64,000 bases of DNA, from positions 868,001-932,000 of the forward strand of contig JAMWFC010000115.1 of assembly GCA_027475525.1 (NCBI GenBank), given 5' to 3'. A program made the position numbers and the translations under genes. Numbering within the stretch: the first letter of the stretch is position 1; each line of letters begins with the position of its first letter. Source of the DNA: Macrolepiota albuminosa. Taxonomy: Eukaryota; Basidiomycota; Agaricomycetes; Agaricales; Agaricaceae. The notes under the pieces were generated by a model. It ran no database searches and had not been told where the DNA came from. It saw nothing but the letters and a program-made list of their open reading frames with translations. Shown in pieces: positions 1 to 12,229 of this stretch.

Positions 1-779
1 TTCCAGGACTTTGCTTTGCTCTGCTCACTTGGGCGAGACCAATTTGACAAGAATCGGATGGTTGTGATTTGATTCCGCTATCCTTCTGAGTCTTGTACGA
101 AATCATGAACACATGAACAATAAATTCTTTCCAGATTGAGCAAGGGTTTGCTCGGAGTTGATTCGGGCCAAAGATTCGATTGCCGTTTAAATTTGTTTTG
201 TCTCTTAACGTTAGTATCACTTTCTTATATATATACTCCATTGTCTTTATCCACTCATATACCTGCGAGCAAACACTGCACTCGCAGGTCAGCTTCAACT
301 TACTTCATTGCTATCGTCTCACTGCGCTCGCAGCGCGCTTTCGCATTAGATCCACGATTTACGCTACGTCACGCGTATTCTTGACACCTATTCACTTCAT
401 TTCATTCTGCATTTACATATTACATACTCATTTTACCCACTCAGTTCGTCGTAGTTAACTTGAGTTTTACGTCTCTCCCTCGAAGGTGAAATTCGGCGCT
501 CGAGAACTCATCAGGACTCAAAGAAATCAAATGGCTTTTCCGCAAACACCACGACTGAACTTTCAACTCAAATAACCTTTTCCCGCTCGTTCACCACTCA
601 CGCGCCAATTAACGGCCCTGTCAGCCCGAAGCCGCTACTTACATAAGCGAATGTTCGTTTTGGGAGTCCTTTTCCGCACTTTCTTTTCAGGAATCGAGGC
701 TTTGTTGTTTGAAGGTTCAAGGCGAGTCATTCGCCATAACAACTGTTCGTAGTAACATGATGAATATGAAATAGACAAT
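1..779. other. Upstream non-coding region
   Basis: No gene can be supported here. The stretch is pyrimidine-rich near 480-620 and short open frames show no domain. The last part is presumably the promoter and leader of the gene starting at 780. Confidence 0.4.
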
Positions 780-3700
780 ATGTCGCAGGCCAGTGACTCT
801 GAGTTGTATGAACGCAATTCACAGTCACAATTTGTTTCACAAGAGGGAGATGAAGATATCCTTTGGGAGGTCATCGAGATCACTGCAGAGAAGAGCAAAT
901 ACTACAAAGTACGCTGGGCTGGCTTTAATCCCGAGACGAACAAGCCGTGGTCACAGAGTTGGGTACCTAAATCCGACTGTACCGACGATCTTGTTCAAGA
1001 ATGGAAACGTCGTAAAGTCATGAAGAGAAAGAAGGGTATGTCAATTAATATCAATGTTTACTGTTCCTAAAACACCTTCGCAGGCTCGAGAGGATCGCGT
1101 CTCTCTCGCGCATCGCGTTTGTCAGACATTTCACACGTTTCCATGAACTCGCCATCCACAGTTACAAAGCACAGCGCCCAAAAGCAAAATCTCATCACGT
1201 CAATTAATCACGCAAGGAATAACGGAAAGCGCGCTAGGAGCGCTGCTTTGTCCGACGAAGAATATCATGAGAACGAGCTAAACCCAGATTTACCTCATAT
1301 AAAGAAGAGACGGAAGGTCATAGCGGACGATTCGAAGGTAGCCGAACCTCATTCAAATACAAGGAGGAAGAAAGGACAGATGCTGGAATCCACCAGTGAG
1401 TCTGGAAACGAGAATGAAGTCTTGACCAACCCGCAAAGGGATAGGGCGAAGCGAAATACAAGGAGGAAGAAAGAACCGATGCTGGAATCCTTCAGTGAGT
1501 CTGGAAACGAGAACGAAGTCTTGACAAACCCGCAAAGGGATAGGGCGAAGAGCAAGGTTCTTCCTGTGAAGTTAGAAGAAGAGGAAAACACCAGTGACGA
1601 GGAGGCGACAGCGCCAATACAGCCGGCATCTTCGCCTTCTCGCAGCCCAACTACGGATAGAAGGAATGTGAAACCACGCCCCTCCTCCAATACACGTCCT
1701 TCTACAGTGACGTCGGATTCTGATACAGCCTATGTCAAGTTGAAGTCTGGCAAGCTCTCGACTCGTAAGAAAAGACGGCAGCGCTTGGAGAAATCTGCTT
1801 TAATCTCGTCAGACGAGGCCGATTTCTTAATCTCGTCAGACAAGGTCGAGGAGGTGGCTCAAGTTCAAAAATCACCGTCACCCCTTCCCACGAAACACAA
1901 CAATAGCTTGCCGACGATGTCTTCGACGACTCTTCGACAGCTACAAGCATGCCATAGCCCTTCTCTGTCGGATCCTCACGCTGATGAAGACCACATGGTG
2001 CAAGAAATGTATGACGAGTATGTCGACTTTGACGCATCACATCAACAACCAAGTAATAGTGCCTGTGTGTCTAACGCCGACAACGGTGCTAAAGACGAAT
2101 CTTATCGTCAGGGCGAAGTTCCTGAAACTGAAACGGAATCGTCCCGTGATATACAGTCGCAATCTCAATCCCAGTCTGTGGTACCTCTGCCCAAACAACG
2201 ACAGCCAAATGATCATCAGTCCCAGCCGGCCTCAAGCCCCGAAAATGACCATCCCAAATCTCTAAAAGCGGTCAAAGAGCGGGAAGCCTTGAGGCCTTCG
2301 CGAGCTCCAACCTTAATTCTTCCGCCACACACTCCATCGCGGTCGTCCATTATCTCTAGAATGCGCCCCCGGACGCCCGGATCGAGCCTCTCATTCGACA
2401 ACCGTCTTGCATTCCACCAACCTGAGCTGGAGATGCACGTGGAAGTGGAGAAGGAAAAAAGTGAGGCAGAGACAACACCAGAACACCAGAAGCCGGCGTC
2501 AACAACGAGTAGGACATCAAAAGCTGAGTCTGGACCACTTCGTCCAATACCAAGACTCTCTCCGTCCGTTTTTAAGCCTCATCTTCCGAGTGAGTCGTCT
2601 GCTTCAATTCATCATAGTGGTACAGATATTGCACCGGCGGAAGAATCAGATGAGGCAGAGGTGGCAGAGCTTGTGAGTTCAATCGAACAATTTACCTCAC
2701 CAGAGAAGAGCGAGCGGAAGCGGAAGGTCATACAAGACCAAGCCGATCGGAAGGGGAAAGGCAAACAGCCTGCGCATCGCCATGCCGACGCAGAGGGTTC
2801 TGTGATGGATGATGATGATAGTGCTGAGGAAGAGTTGGAAAATGTGGTGCGGCTGAGGGGAGAACAACTTGCAGCACGTGCGCAGGCAAAGCGGCAGAGC
2901 GAGTTGGCTTGGGCAGCTGTGAATAGAAGGAGGAAGGTGTTGTATAAGGCGCTAGAGAGGAAGAAGAAACAGGGAGTGAAGGAGCATGATGGGGAGTATG
3001 ATGAGCATAATGGGGAGTATGAAGGAAGGAAAAGGAGGCATGAGCCTGAACAGCGGCTGGAGAGGAAGAAGTCGCGGTCCTCGGGGACTTCATCACAGGA
3101 CGCGGAACATGAGAGTGTAGAGGAGGACAACGATATTTTGCGTTTTCGTCAGGAGGAAGAAGAGTCGACACAGGATTTGATTATGAATATATTGGATGTG
3201 CCTATGGAGGATGTGGAGCAGAGCCAGGGTTGGGATGTCGAAACTTCAAGGCAGGTTACCAAAGAGGTCAGTGGCACATATAATATTATCCCCTTGAGGC
3301 TCACCGACGGTTCGGTTCGTTAGATTGAGCCACCTGAACCTCCACCGAAGGATGATACTCGTGCGAGTTCGAAATCCAAGTCGAGTTTGCATAGCGTTCG
3401 CCCCGGGCATCGCAATCCTTCTCAAGATGAACTCGTTCTACCTCCTACTGCATCGGTCCCGACTTCAACGCCCATCGAGGTAAATCTTCCTCGTTCTATC
3501 AAAAGTCACGAGTATCATGTCGATCACCAGTCTCAGGAGCAAGATACCAGACCAGATTTGGTTGCTACACTGGCCCTGCTCAATGAGAAATCTCAGGAAA
3601 ATGCACAGCTTATGAAGGAGATCGACGCTCTTCGTGCAGCCGCCAGTGTGCCACGGCCTCGTGAATTAGAACTCGAACAGGAGCTAGAAGTAGTACGAGC

Positions 3701-4436
3701 GAGTCTCGAGGCTATCCAGGTGTCGCTTGCAGCGAGCGAGAAGCGGGCTGCGGACCTTGCGCGGGGAAAGGAGAGTGCAGAGAAGGATCGGGAATTTTTC
3801 CGCGAGTATTATGCCAAGGCATCCGGGTTCGTGACCTCCGTCCAGGACGAAAACGCCGAGCTGCTGAAGGAGGCGCAGATCGCCAAGGAACAGGCATCAA
3901 CCGGGGTTGAGGTAGTGAAAGCTACGTATATGGCCCGCGTTCATGCGCTGGAAGATGATGCTAGGACGTATAAGCGCTTGGCGATGTTCATCGTGGAGAA
4001 GGATACACGGACTAATGATGACATTAGAAGAAGAGCGGCTGAAGAACCTGAATTGAGAGCACGTTGTGACGAGCTGGGCAAGGAGCTTCGAGAAGTAAGG
4101 AATGAGATGGTGGATTTACAGGAGGAGGTGGATGATAAAGAGATGAAGATAGAGGAATTGGAGCAGCAGCTGGACAGTTGGAAAAGGCAGACGACGGTGT
4201 TGAATGCTGATTTGAGCCAGGTAAAAAGTCTGCAGGAGGGAGTGGATAAGGTGTATCAGTGTGGGTGGAGGATTGACGATGATGTCAATGTACCTTGTGA
4301 TCAAGTTTTCACCACATATGAGGTTTGTCCTTCCCTCTGATGCTCAAACTGGTGTCTTATATGATACTATATACAGGAGTTTGAGCGACACATGTTTACT
4401 GAACGACATTTAAATGCGAAATGCATGGGTTTATGA
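780..4436 (+). CDS. Chromodomain / coiled-coil / zinc-finger protein
   Basis: Exons 780-1035, 1084-3266, 3324-4322 and 4377-4436 join to 1,165 residues with no frame break. Residues about 24-80 resemble a chromodomain: hydrophobic strands, then YYKVRWAGF, a conserved W and an acidic-to-basic C-terminal helix. Chromodomains bind methylated histone tails, so a chromatin role is inferred. Then comes a long charged, Ser/Pro/Lys-rich disordered region with basic clusters suggesting nuclear location and a 33-residue tandem duplication. A long heptad-like coiled coil follows (codons within about 3540-4250). The last two exons form a C2H2-like finger: a Cys in VYQCGW, a Cys before DQVF, His in EFERHMF and His in ERHL. 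The start at 780 gives the complete chromodomain. The exact family is not recognised; the histone ligand is unknown. Confidence 0.75.
1355..1552 (+). repeat. Two 99-bp in-frame tandem repeats
   Basis: Two adjacent 99-bp units (starting near 1355 and 1454) lie inside the chromodomain gene. Each encodes 33 residues beginning NTRRKK and ending NPQRDRAK. The units differ at only a few positions, so the duplication is recent and kept the reading frame. Confidence 0.85.
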
Positions 4437-4923
4437 TTATGTTACGAGATTCCTTGTTTCTAATTTATCTTATATCTACCGTCTGCTTGTGCATGGGAAA
4501 CAACTATGGCGCTGGATTCCAGTCGGATCCCCACATGATAACAATGCCCATTTAATTAAAGGGCTTAGGAACAGGTGTATTGACTCTCCATACAACATAC
4601 AAGACTCAGCACCGCGCTGCACCACTTATTAGCGAAGTTCTTAAAAAAGCATCATAGAGTGGAGTATTTGATACGTTCTAACTGTACTATAGTTGTAAGA
4701 CATGCTTTTAGGCTGAATATTGACAAGCTTGAGACCTTGAGTCCAGATACGCGTCTTCCTCCGTTCACGATCACGTGCATCGTATCTCGCCGAACTTGCA
4801 TTCTATCTAGTTCCCTCACAACTCGTCAGCATCGTGCTGAAACTTCTCGTAAGCCGACTTTCTCCATTATCTTAGAGAATATACCTTTCAGCCTTCAGCT
4901 TGTCTACTCAGCACTTCTCCAGC
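4437..4923. other. Intergenic region
   Basis: Non-coding spacer of about 490 bp between the chromodomain gene and the secreted KNH-like gene. It is AT-rich with no recognised feature; the 3' part is the probable promoter of the gene at 4924. Confidence 0.4.
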
Positions 4924-5724
4924 ATGCATCTAGGGATCTCTTATCTCCTCCAACTCGTCGCGTTTTTGAGCCTATTCCAGAGGACTACCGTGCTTGCTTC
5001 TGTCTATCCCACACATCCAGTAGCAAAAACAAAATTCTTCTCTGGAAAACCTGAAACGATCACTTGGAGAGATGACTCACATAAGCCATATCTGGAGGAT
5101 ATGCAACACATGAAAATCGAACTGTATAACGGTACTGTAAGTCTTTTCGTGCTGGGCGTTTTCCTCTGGGGGCGCGTTTTATTGCGTAGACTGGAGAATC
5201 AATACGAGACTGTATGCTTGAGGCTACGATCTGGCTTTCTCATTGATCCCTCTTCTGATGTAGGAGTACATTGCTACGCTTGCGAAACACGTTTCCCCTA
5301 CCGATCGGGCACATACAGTCTCAATCCCGTCGAAACTACAGACCGGTTCTAAATAGTAAGCTATTGACCTGTATTATCTAACCGTCTTTCATCGAATTTA
5401 TTCTAAAGTGCGCTCGTTTTCAAAACAACAAACCCGCCTATGTCCTTCTGGAGCGCTGACTTTACTATCGTCTCTGGATCTCAGAACTATATGTTCCAGG
5501 CTCAACCCGCTGTTGTCAACGCCACCACATCATCATCACCTTCCTCCTCTTCATCCGTTGATTCCTCTGCGGCGCCAACTCCTCATCCGAATCCTATAGG
5601 CGCCCATCCAGACAGTCCCGGAGGTGATCAATCCAAAAGGAATACTGCGATAAAGCTTGATATGAAGGGACTACGCGTTTTGGTAGCCCTCACTGCGTTC
5701 ATCGGCGCGCCCATGGCGCTGTAG
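4924..5724 (+). CDS. Kre9/KNH-like GPI-anchored cell-wall protein
   Basis: Exons 4924-5136, 5264-5355 and 5409-5724 join to 206 residues. The first 25 or so residues form a signal peptide (hydrophobic LLQLVAFLSLF core). The mature part has the pattern of the Kre9/KNH N-terminal domain family: Y/P-rich start, FFSGKPETITWRDD, MKIELYNGT, then ending in PMSFWSADFTIVSGSQ. A Ser/Thr/Pro-rich stretch follows. The C-terminus is a short hydrophobic tail (LRVLVALTAFIG), as expected for GPI anchoring. Proteins of this family act at the fungal cell surface in wall beta-glucan assembly; the function here is inferred from family. The second intron splits a Tyr codon, which removes an apparent frameshift seen if the exon is read through. 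Confidence 0.72.
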
Positions 5725-5976
5725 AACCTCGATCGTTGACCGACCGAGGAAAATTTATCATCCTGTATCGCTATACATGTACAACCTAGTGGTCCTATGC
5801 CCATGTAATAAATAGATGACTTTGGAAGTGTCTCTGTCATCGGTTACTAATATTCCGCCAGATTGTAAGCTGAGGTTGACAAATGCCGCGTCGACGCGGC
5901 TGTATCACGTGATGCGCGTGACGGGATCCGAGCCACGGCGAGCGTTCTCCGTTCAACTTGCACAAAACTTTTCGTC

Positions 5977-7896
<1,920 letters not shown>

Positions 7897-9275
7897 TAAC
7901 CATACCTGCTAACTACTTACCCTATTTCCATGGTTACTGTTTTTTGTTCTTAGGTCAAGGCTTTAATACTATTCGATAGACTTCACGGAACCCCCCTTTT
8001 ACTACCTCCTTATCTGTCGGCCACGCAACCTTGTATCAGGGACTTGTCGTCATCTGGGTCAAACGAGGGATTGATGTCATATGTGGACGGATAGAATCCA
8101 ATAGACAACAGATATGAGAAAATCCCGGGATAAGCTTGAGGCTACTAACGGCGCGCCTCTCGCTTCCTGATGGGTGAATATCCAAACAGCAGTGGGGCGG
8201 GATTGTTCCTTGTCACCGAAACAAGCCTGGTGGCAAGAGAATTGTCGCCCAGACCAGATAATCACGCTGTCCCGGTTCTGCAGTGATCTTCCTCAGGAGG
8301 CGCGAATTTTTGAGAACTTTGTCGATATCAGTCTCGGCGAATCACCGTTATGAAAATCGATCGTGACGGTAAGATTCTTGCAATCTGAGGCAGGTCTCTT
8401 CTGTTCGAGTCTACTCTACGCCATAAATCGGCATGAAAATACTTGAATAATGGCAGTATAGATTCCATCTCAGATCAGAGAATATCGTTCGCCGGAATTG
8501 CAAGGGGCGCGGCACATTGCCGCCATAGCTGCGAGGTTTCTCGCCAAGTCTGACTCCGTGCTTACCAAGAACGACCTGTCAAAATATAGGGCGGCACAAA
8601 TGGAGGCCAATAACTCGGAGATCAAGAAGCATGGGTGAGGAGAAGCTGGGTTTATCAACGAGAGTGCATCCATCAGAACTCAATGAAAAAAAAAAAGAAA
8701 GAAAGAAAGAAAAGAAAGCGGATTTCCGTGCGAGCGTGGAGAAAAAAGCGCTAAGATTGCTATGGGCTCCGAGTCTTTTTAATCGGATGAAGTTGAGCGG
8801 ATTGGTTGAGAAAAAATGGGCGATGTAGAGCCTGACAATCCAGTCATTTTGCCACTTCTATAAAACTGACAGAACTCGATTAATAGGTCGTTGAGCAGAA
8901 AGAGGAAGGGACAACCTAGGCTCCAGGACTTCAAGAGCAGTAATCGCACTTTCCTCACGGTGTGTGCTATGCGATCGTTTGTTTTTTGTCCTTCGGTCAC
9001 TGAGAAGCTTCCAAATATTTTGTTTCTTTTGATAGAACCAACTGCATGTCCAAGCCCTCGCAATTTGCAACTACTGTAGCTATGGGAGATGTTTAACACT
9101 CTTGACTGAAGCGTTGAAGTGAGGACCTCAATTCTTTTGGCCTTCTTGATACCATCATCATCATTCATTTCTGTATCCTTCTCTATATGTACTAAATCGT
9201 GTACCGTTGTATGATTCAGGGAGCTATATCTGGGTTTATCATATTGATTTCAAGGTACATCTACTAATGTGGCAA
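7897..9275. other. Intergenic region with coding-like segments
   Basis: No complete gene can be assembled. Two plus-strand segments look coding in composition: about 8164-8361 (open frame containing QAWWQENCRPDQII and QEARIFENFVDI) and about 8472-8638 (open frame containing ARHIAAIAARFLAKSD). They are in different frames with no convincing start or splice pair, so they may be relics or exons of an unrecognised gene. A GAAA-rich purine run sits at about 8682-8720. Confidence 0.3.
8682..8720. repeat. Purine (A/GAAA) simple repeat
   Basis: A run of A followed by several GAAA units, about 39 bp of almost pure purine. Confidence 0.8.
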
Positions 9276-10310
9276 TTAGGCATCAATATAAAGCCGGCGT
9301 TGACTGAAGCAGATAGCACCGCATCCTCTCGAGTTGCCGAAGGCTGTTGGGTACACAGTGAGAAAGAGGAAATTTGGTAAACCGAACCGACTTACCAGAC
9401 AATGAATGCAGGACGAAACAAATATCCAAGTAAGCGCTTGAATCAGCAGCCAATGGTGGAAACGACGAGTTAATTTTGGGTACAGAAACTTGTGGGGCTG
9501 GCTCCCTAATACTAGAAAGAAGCATTAGTAATCGCACCACGGAAACGCAACGTGTAAGGGCTTACTGAATGGAAAAAGCTATCCACGGGGTTCCCTCTCG
9601 CAGCGAGACATAGAACTGTGGCTCGGCGAGGTAGGAATCATCGAAAGTGATGACGGACGTCGCAGGACAAGATAAGTGTGACGATGGGTGTGTGGATCTT
9701 GAGTTATATAGTTTAAAAGGCAGTAAGAAAAAATGGTATAAGAAAGAAAAGGCGCGAATAAGACGGATGAAGGATAAAAGGGTTCACGCAAATCACACAA
9801 TCACGCAAAAGTTTTGATTCTTGAGGTCTGGCGTACAAATTATGTCAGGAAATGAAGTAAACGATTCAAAATTGAGTGAAATACCTTGATCTTGGAATTC
9901 AAAGACTTGAGAGCTTGAAGGTCTGAGTTGAAACTTGAACGTGAGCCCTATACATCGATGACACGAGCGTGTAAAACTTGCCTTGAGGCACACAATATGT
10001 AAGGGCAAGGGCACGTCGACCAAAGGGTCTCTACGACAGAAGTATATGCCATAGATGGCATGGCGAGCTTCTATACAACCTTACTATTAAAACATAGATC
10101 GGTGTCAAGAAAACGAGATGAACTCACATTCCGATGCGTAAAGGTTATCGAGCATCAGTCAGTCTACAAGGAGGTACATTCAGCAAAACGTAGACAATGG
10201 TCAATGACGCTTACCAACTGAGCAGACGACCAGTGTCGAAGACGAAAGGATGCGTCTGCGTTCAAAGGGCGGATCTCCACCTCATGATGGGAAGATAAAG
10301 AGGTAGCTGG
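9276..10310 (-). CDS. Unrecognised multi-exon gene (tentative)
   Basis: Coding-like minus-strand blocks are bounded by plausible splice sites. The last three are best supported: a block ending at 9566 (contains TFDDSYLAEPQFYVSLREG), then exon 9511-9396 (contains PAPQVSVPKINSSFPPLAAD), then exon 9343-9276 (contains GNSRGCGAICFSQRRLYIDA, then stop). These keep one frame across both introns. Upstream blocks near 10290-10215 (EVEIRPLNADASFRLRHWS) and 10080-9900 (ARHAIYGIYFCRRDP) also look coding, and one junction there would need a GC-AG intron. I could not find a start codon that joins them all, and no family is recognised. It could be two genes. Confidence 0.4.
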
Positions 10311-11311
10311 GGCTGGGATGTGCGTATGAGGTCAGACAAATGTCTGCCATAAGGACGTCACTGGGCATGCGAAAGAGGCGGTAGCAGGAAAGAACGACAG
10401 TATATTGGGGAATTGAACGAGAGAGAGATGTGAGATTATATAGACAAGTTGGTTTGTGGGCGCTTCAAGACTCCGACTATTCTCCAGACAAACAAGGAAC
10501 AAAAGAAACAAAAGAACATACTAATCCGGAATAATATGGAAGGCAAAAGAACAAATCACACACAGCCGGTGGGAAAGAAAACAACACGATGTCGCCACAT
10601 GACATGCCATGACAGGTCAGCAGGGCAGCCACGACAAATGCTTGGCAGTCCCTGAACACTCCTCGAATGCGTCCTACGTGATAGATATAGGTAGAATATA
10701 GATGAGACCAGATAAGCCACAGAGCATTTATTATAACACTGCCTATGTACAAGTTGCGCCACGGTACATCCTGGGAAAAACATGCAAATTCATAATAAAG
10801 CGACATTGAAAATACAAAGCGGGACACCAAATACAAAACCGAGTGTGTCCATTATAGCTGTGATACACACAGCCTATTGTTCCGATCCTCGAGGATGATC
10901 AGTATTTTACCGCCAGCTGGTCCAAAACACACGCACCACTGGCAGCTAGTAATGGTAATGTTTTGTTGTTGTTAATGTGGACCGCGCGGATTCACGACTA
11001 CCTAGCACGATGAAATGTGAGTGCACTTGATGCCCACCTCGAATATATACAAGAGCTCACCAGATTCAGCAAATGCAATGGATCCAATCATACCCTTCCA
11101 CGATATGCATGCGTTCTACGGCATCCTATTCAACAAAACAGCCGAAACACGATATACAAGCCAACAACTGATAATAAAACACAACGATATGACGATGAAA
11201 GCAAAGAGCTTTGAGATTACTTAGAAGATGAATGAGTCGGTGCAACAGCAAGTCAGTGCATGAAGACAATTTAGAAAGAAACACGGGCATCGACATATTC
11301 AGCATGGGTTT
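10311..11311. other. Intergenic region
   Basis: About 1 kb with no supported gene. The left part is the probable promoter of the minus-strand gene (tentative) ending at 9276; the rest is AT-rich. Nothing else was recognised. Confidence 0.35.
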
Positions 11312-11841
11312 CTAAAAATCGCCCAGATCGATCTCTATAGAGTCAATGATGCTTGCCTCAAAGGACTTGCCAGGCACAGCAAGGGCCGGGACCAGGAGAG
11401 GAGGAAGTGGTGAGATCTGTCGAGAGTCAGACTTTCCTGCTGGCATGCCAACCGCAGGTCTAGCAAGGGCAGAAATCACGATGGATAAACTGAAACAAGA
11501 CAAGATTGATGCGGAAGACAAACCTCGAGTAGGTGTAGCAATTATACACATGGCTTAATTTTGAGTTGTGCACTGGGATCAACCGGGGTGGATGTCCCAG
11601 AAGCGATGAGTTTACGCTCTTGTCGCTTTTGCTCCGCCTCAGCTAGCTCTGCTTTACGCATGGCTTCCATGTCGGCCTTATGATTGCGCTCATTCACTTT
11701 GGCCAGGAGGTCAACGGTTTCCTCCTTCTGGGTTTGTGAAGGTACCTGTTCAGCGATTTTAGCATCAATTTCGGCAACTTTGTTAAAATCGTTTCGACGC
11801 TGAGCAAGAGTACGCGCTTGTATGAGGCGAGACTTCTCCAT
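11312..11841 (-). CDS. RTF1: Rtf1 C-terminal fragment (Paf1 complex subunit)
   Basis: Two minus-strand blocks match only the end of Rtf1. The first (from 11841) has the charged helical region with EKSRLIQARTLAQRRNDF, AEIDAKIAEQ and KVNERNHKADMEAMRKAE. The second ends KSFEASIIDSIEIDLGDF then stop. In Rtf1 this region contacts the rest of the Paf1 transcription-elongation complex; the central Plus3 domain that binds Spt5 and the histone-modification domain are absent. Only 388 bp separate the first codon from the divergent kinase, so the missing part (roughly two thirds of a normal Rtf1) is not nearby. The two blocks are in different frames, probably joined by a short intron near 11550-11500 that I could not fix. 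It is either a truncated copy or a small stand-alone derivative. Confidence 0.62.
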
Positions 11842-12229
11842 CGTCGCCGATATGGTAGTTTACTGCGTGATTCGGCATGAAATATATTGCGATTTATAAG
11901 AATCAGGGATGGTTGCCGGCTTTAACAATTTCAAATCAAGTCCTGATATTGATTGAGATCTCGATTAGTGTTTTCAGATACCACAACTAAGCGGGAGACT
12001 TTGACGAATTCAAGTAACAAAGTTACCCTATGTAAGGTAAACGGCAGTTCGGCGATTTAAATTATTTACCGTTGTTTCCGACCGTCCAGGTCAAGAAACT
12101 AACGTTCAACTTCTGTGACACTCGCGAAAAATTGATCTCCTGCATTTGTTGGTCTACGCTTGGCGATACTGAGCACCGGACTTCAAGCTGCCAACTTGTG
12201 GCACAACGGGCGCGATCTTGACCTAATGC
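11842..12229. promoter_or_regulatory. Shared divergent promoter region
   Basis: A 388-bp gap between the minus-strand Rtf1 fragment and the plus-strand kinase. No coding frame is seen, so it probably serves both start sites. No specific element was recognised. Confidence 0.4.

Noticed and set aside
1349..3171. Long minus-strand open frames antisense to the chromodomain gene
   Set aside because: They are low-complexity shadows of the repetitive, charged plus-strand coding sequence.
5440..5460. Apparent frameshift in the KNH-like gene
   Set aside because: Using an intron from 5356 to 5408 puts PMSFWSADFT in frame, so the gene is intact.
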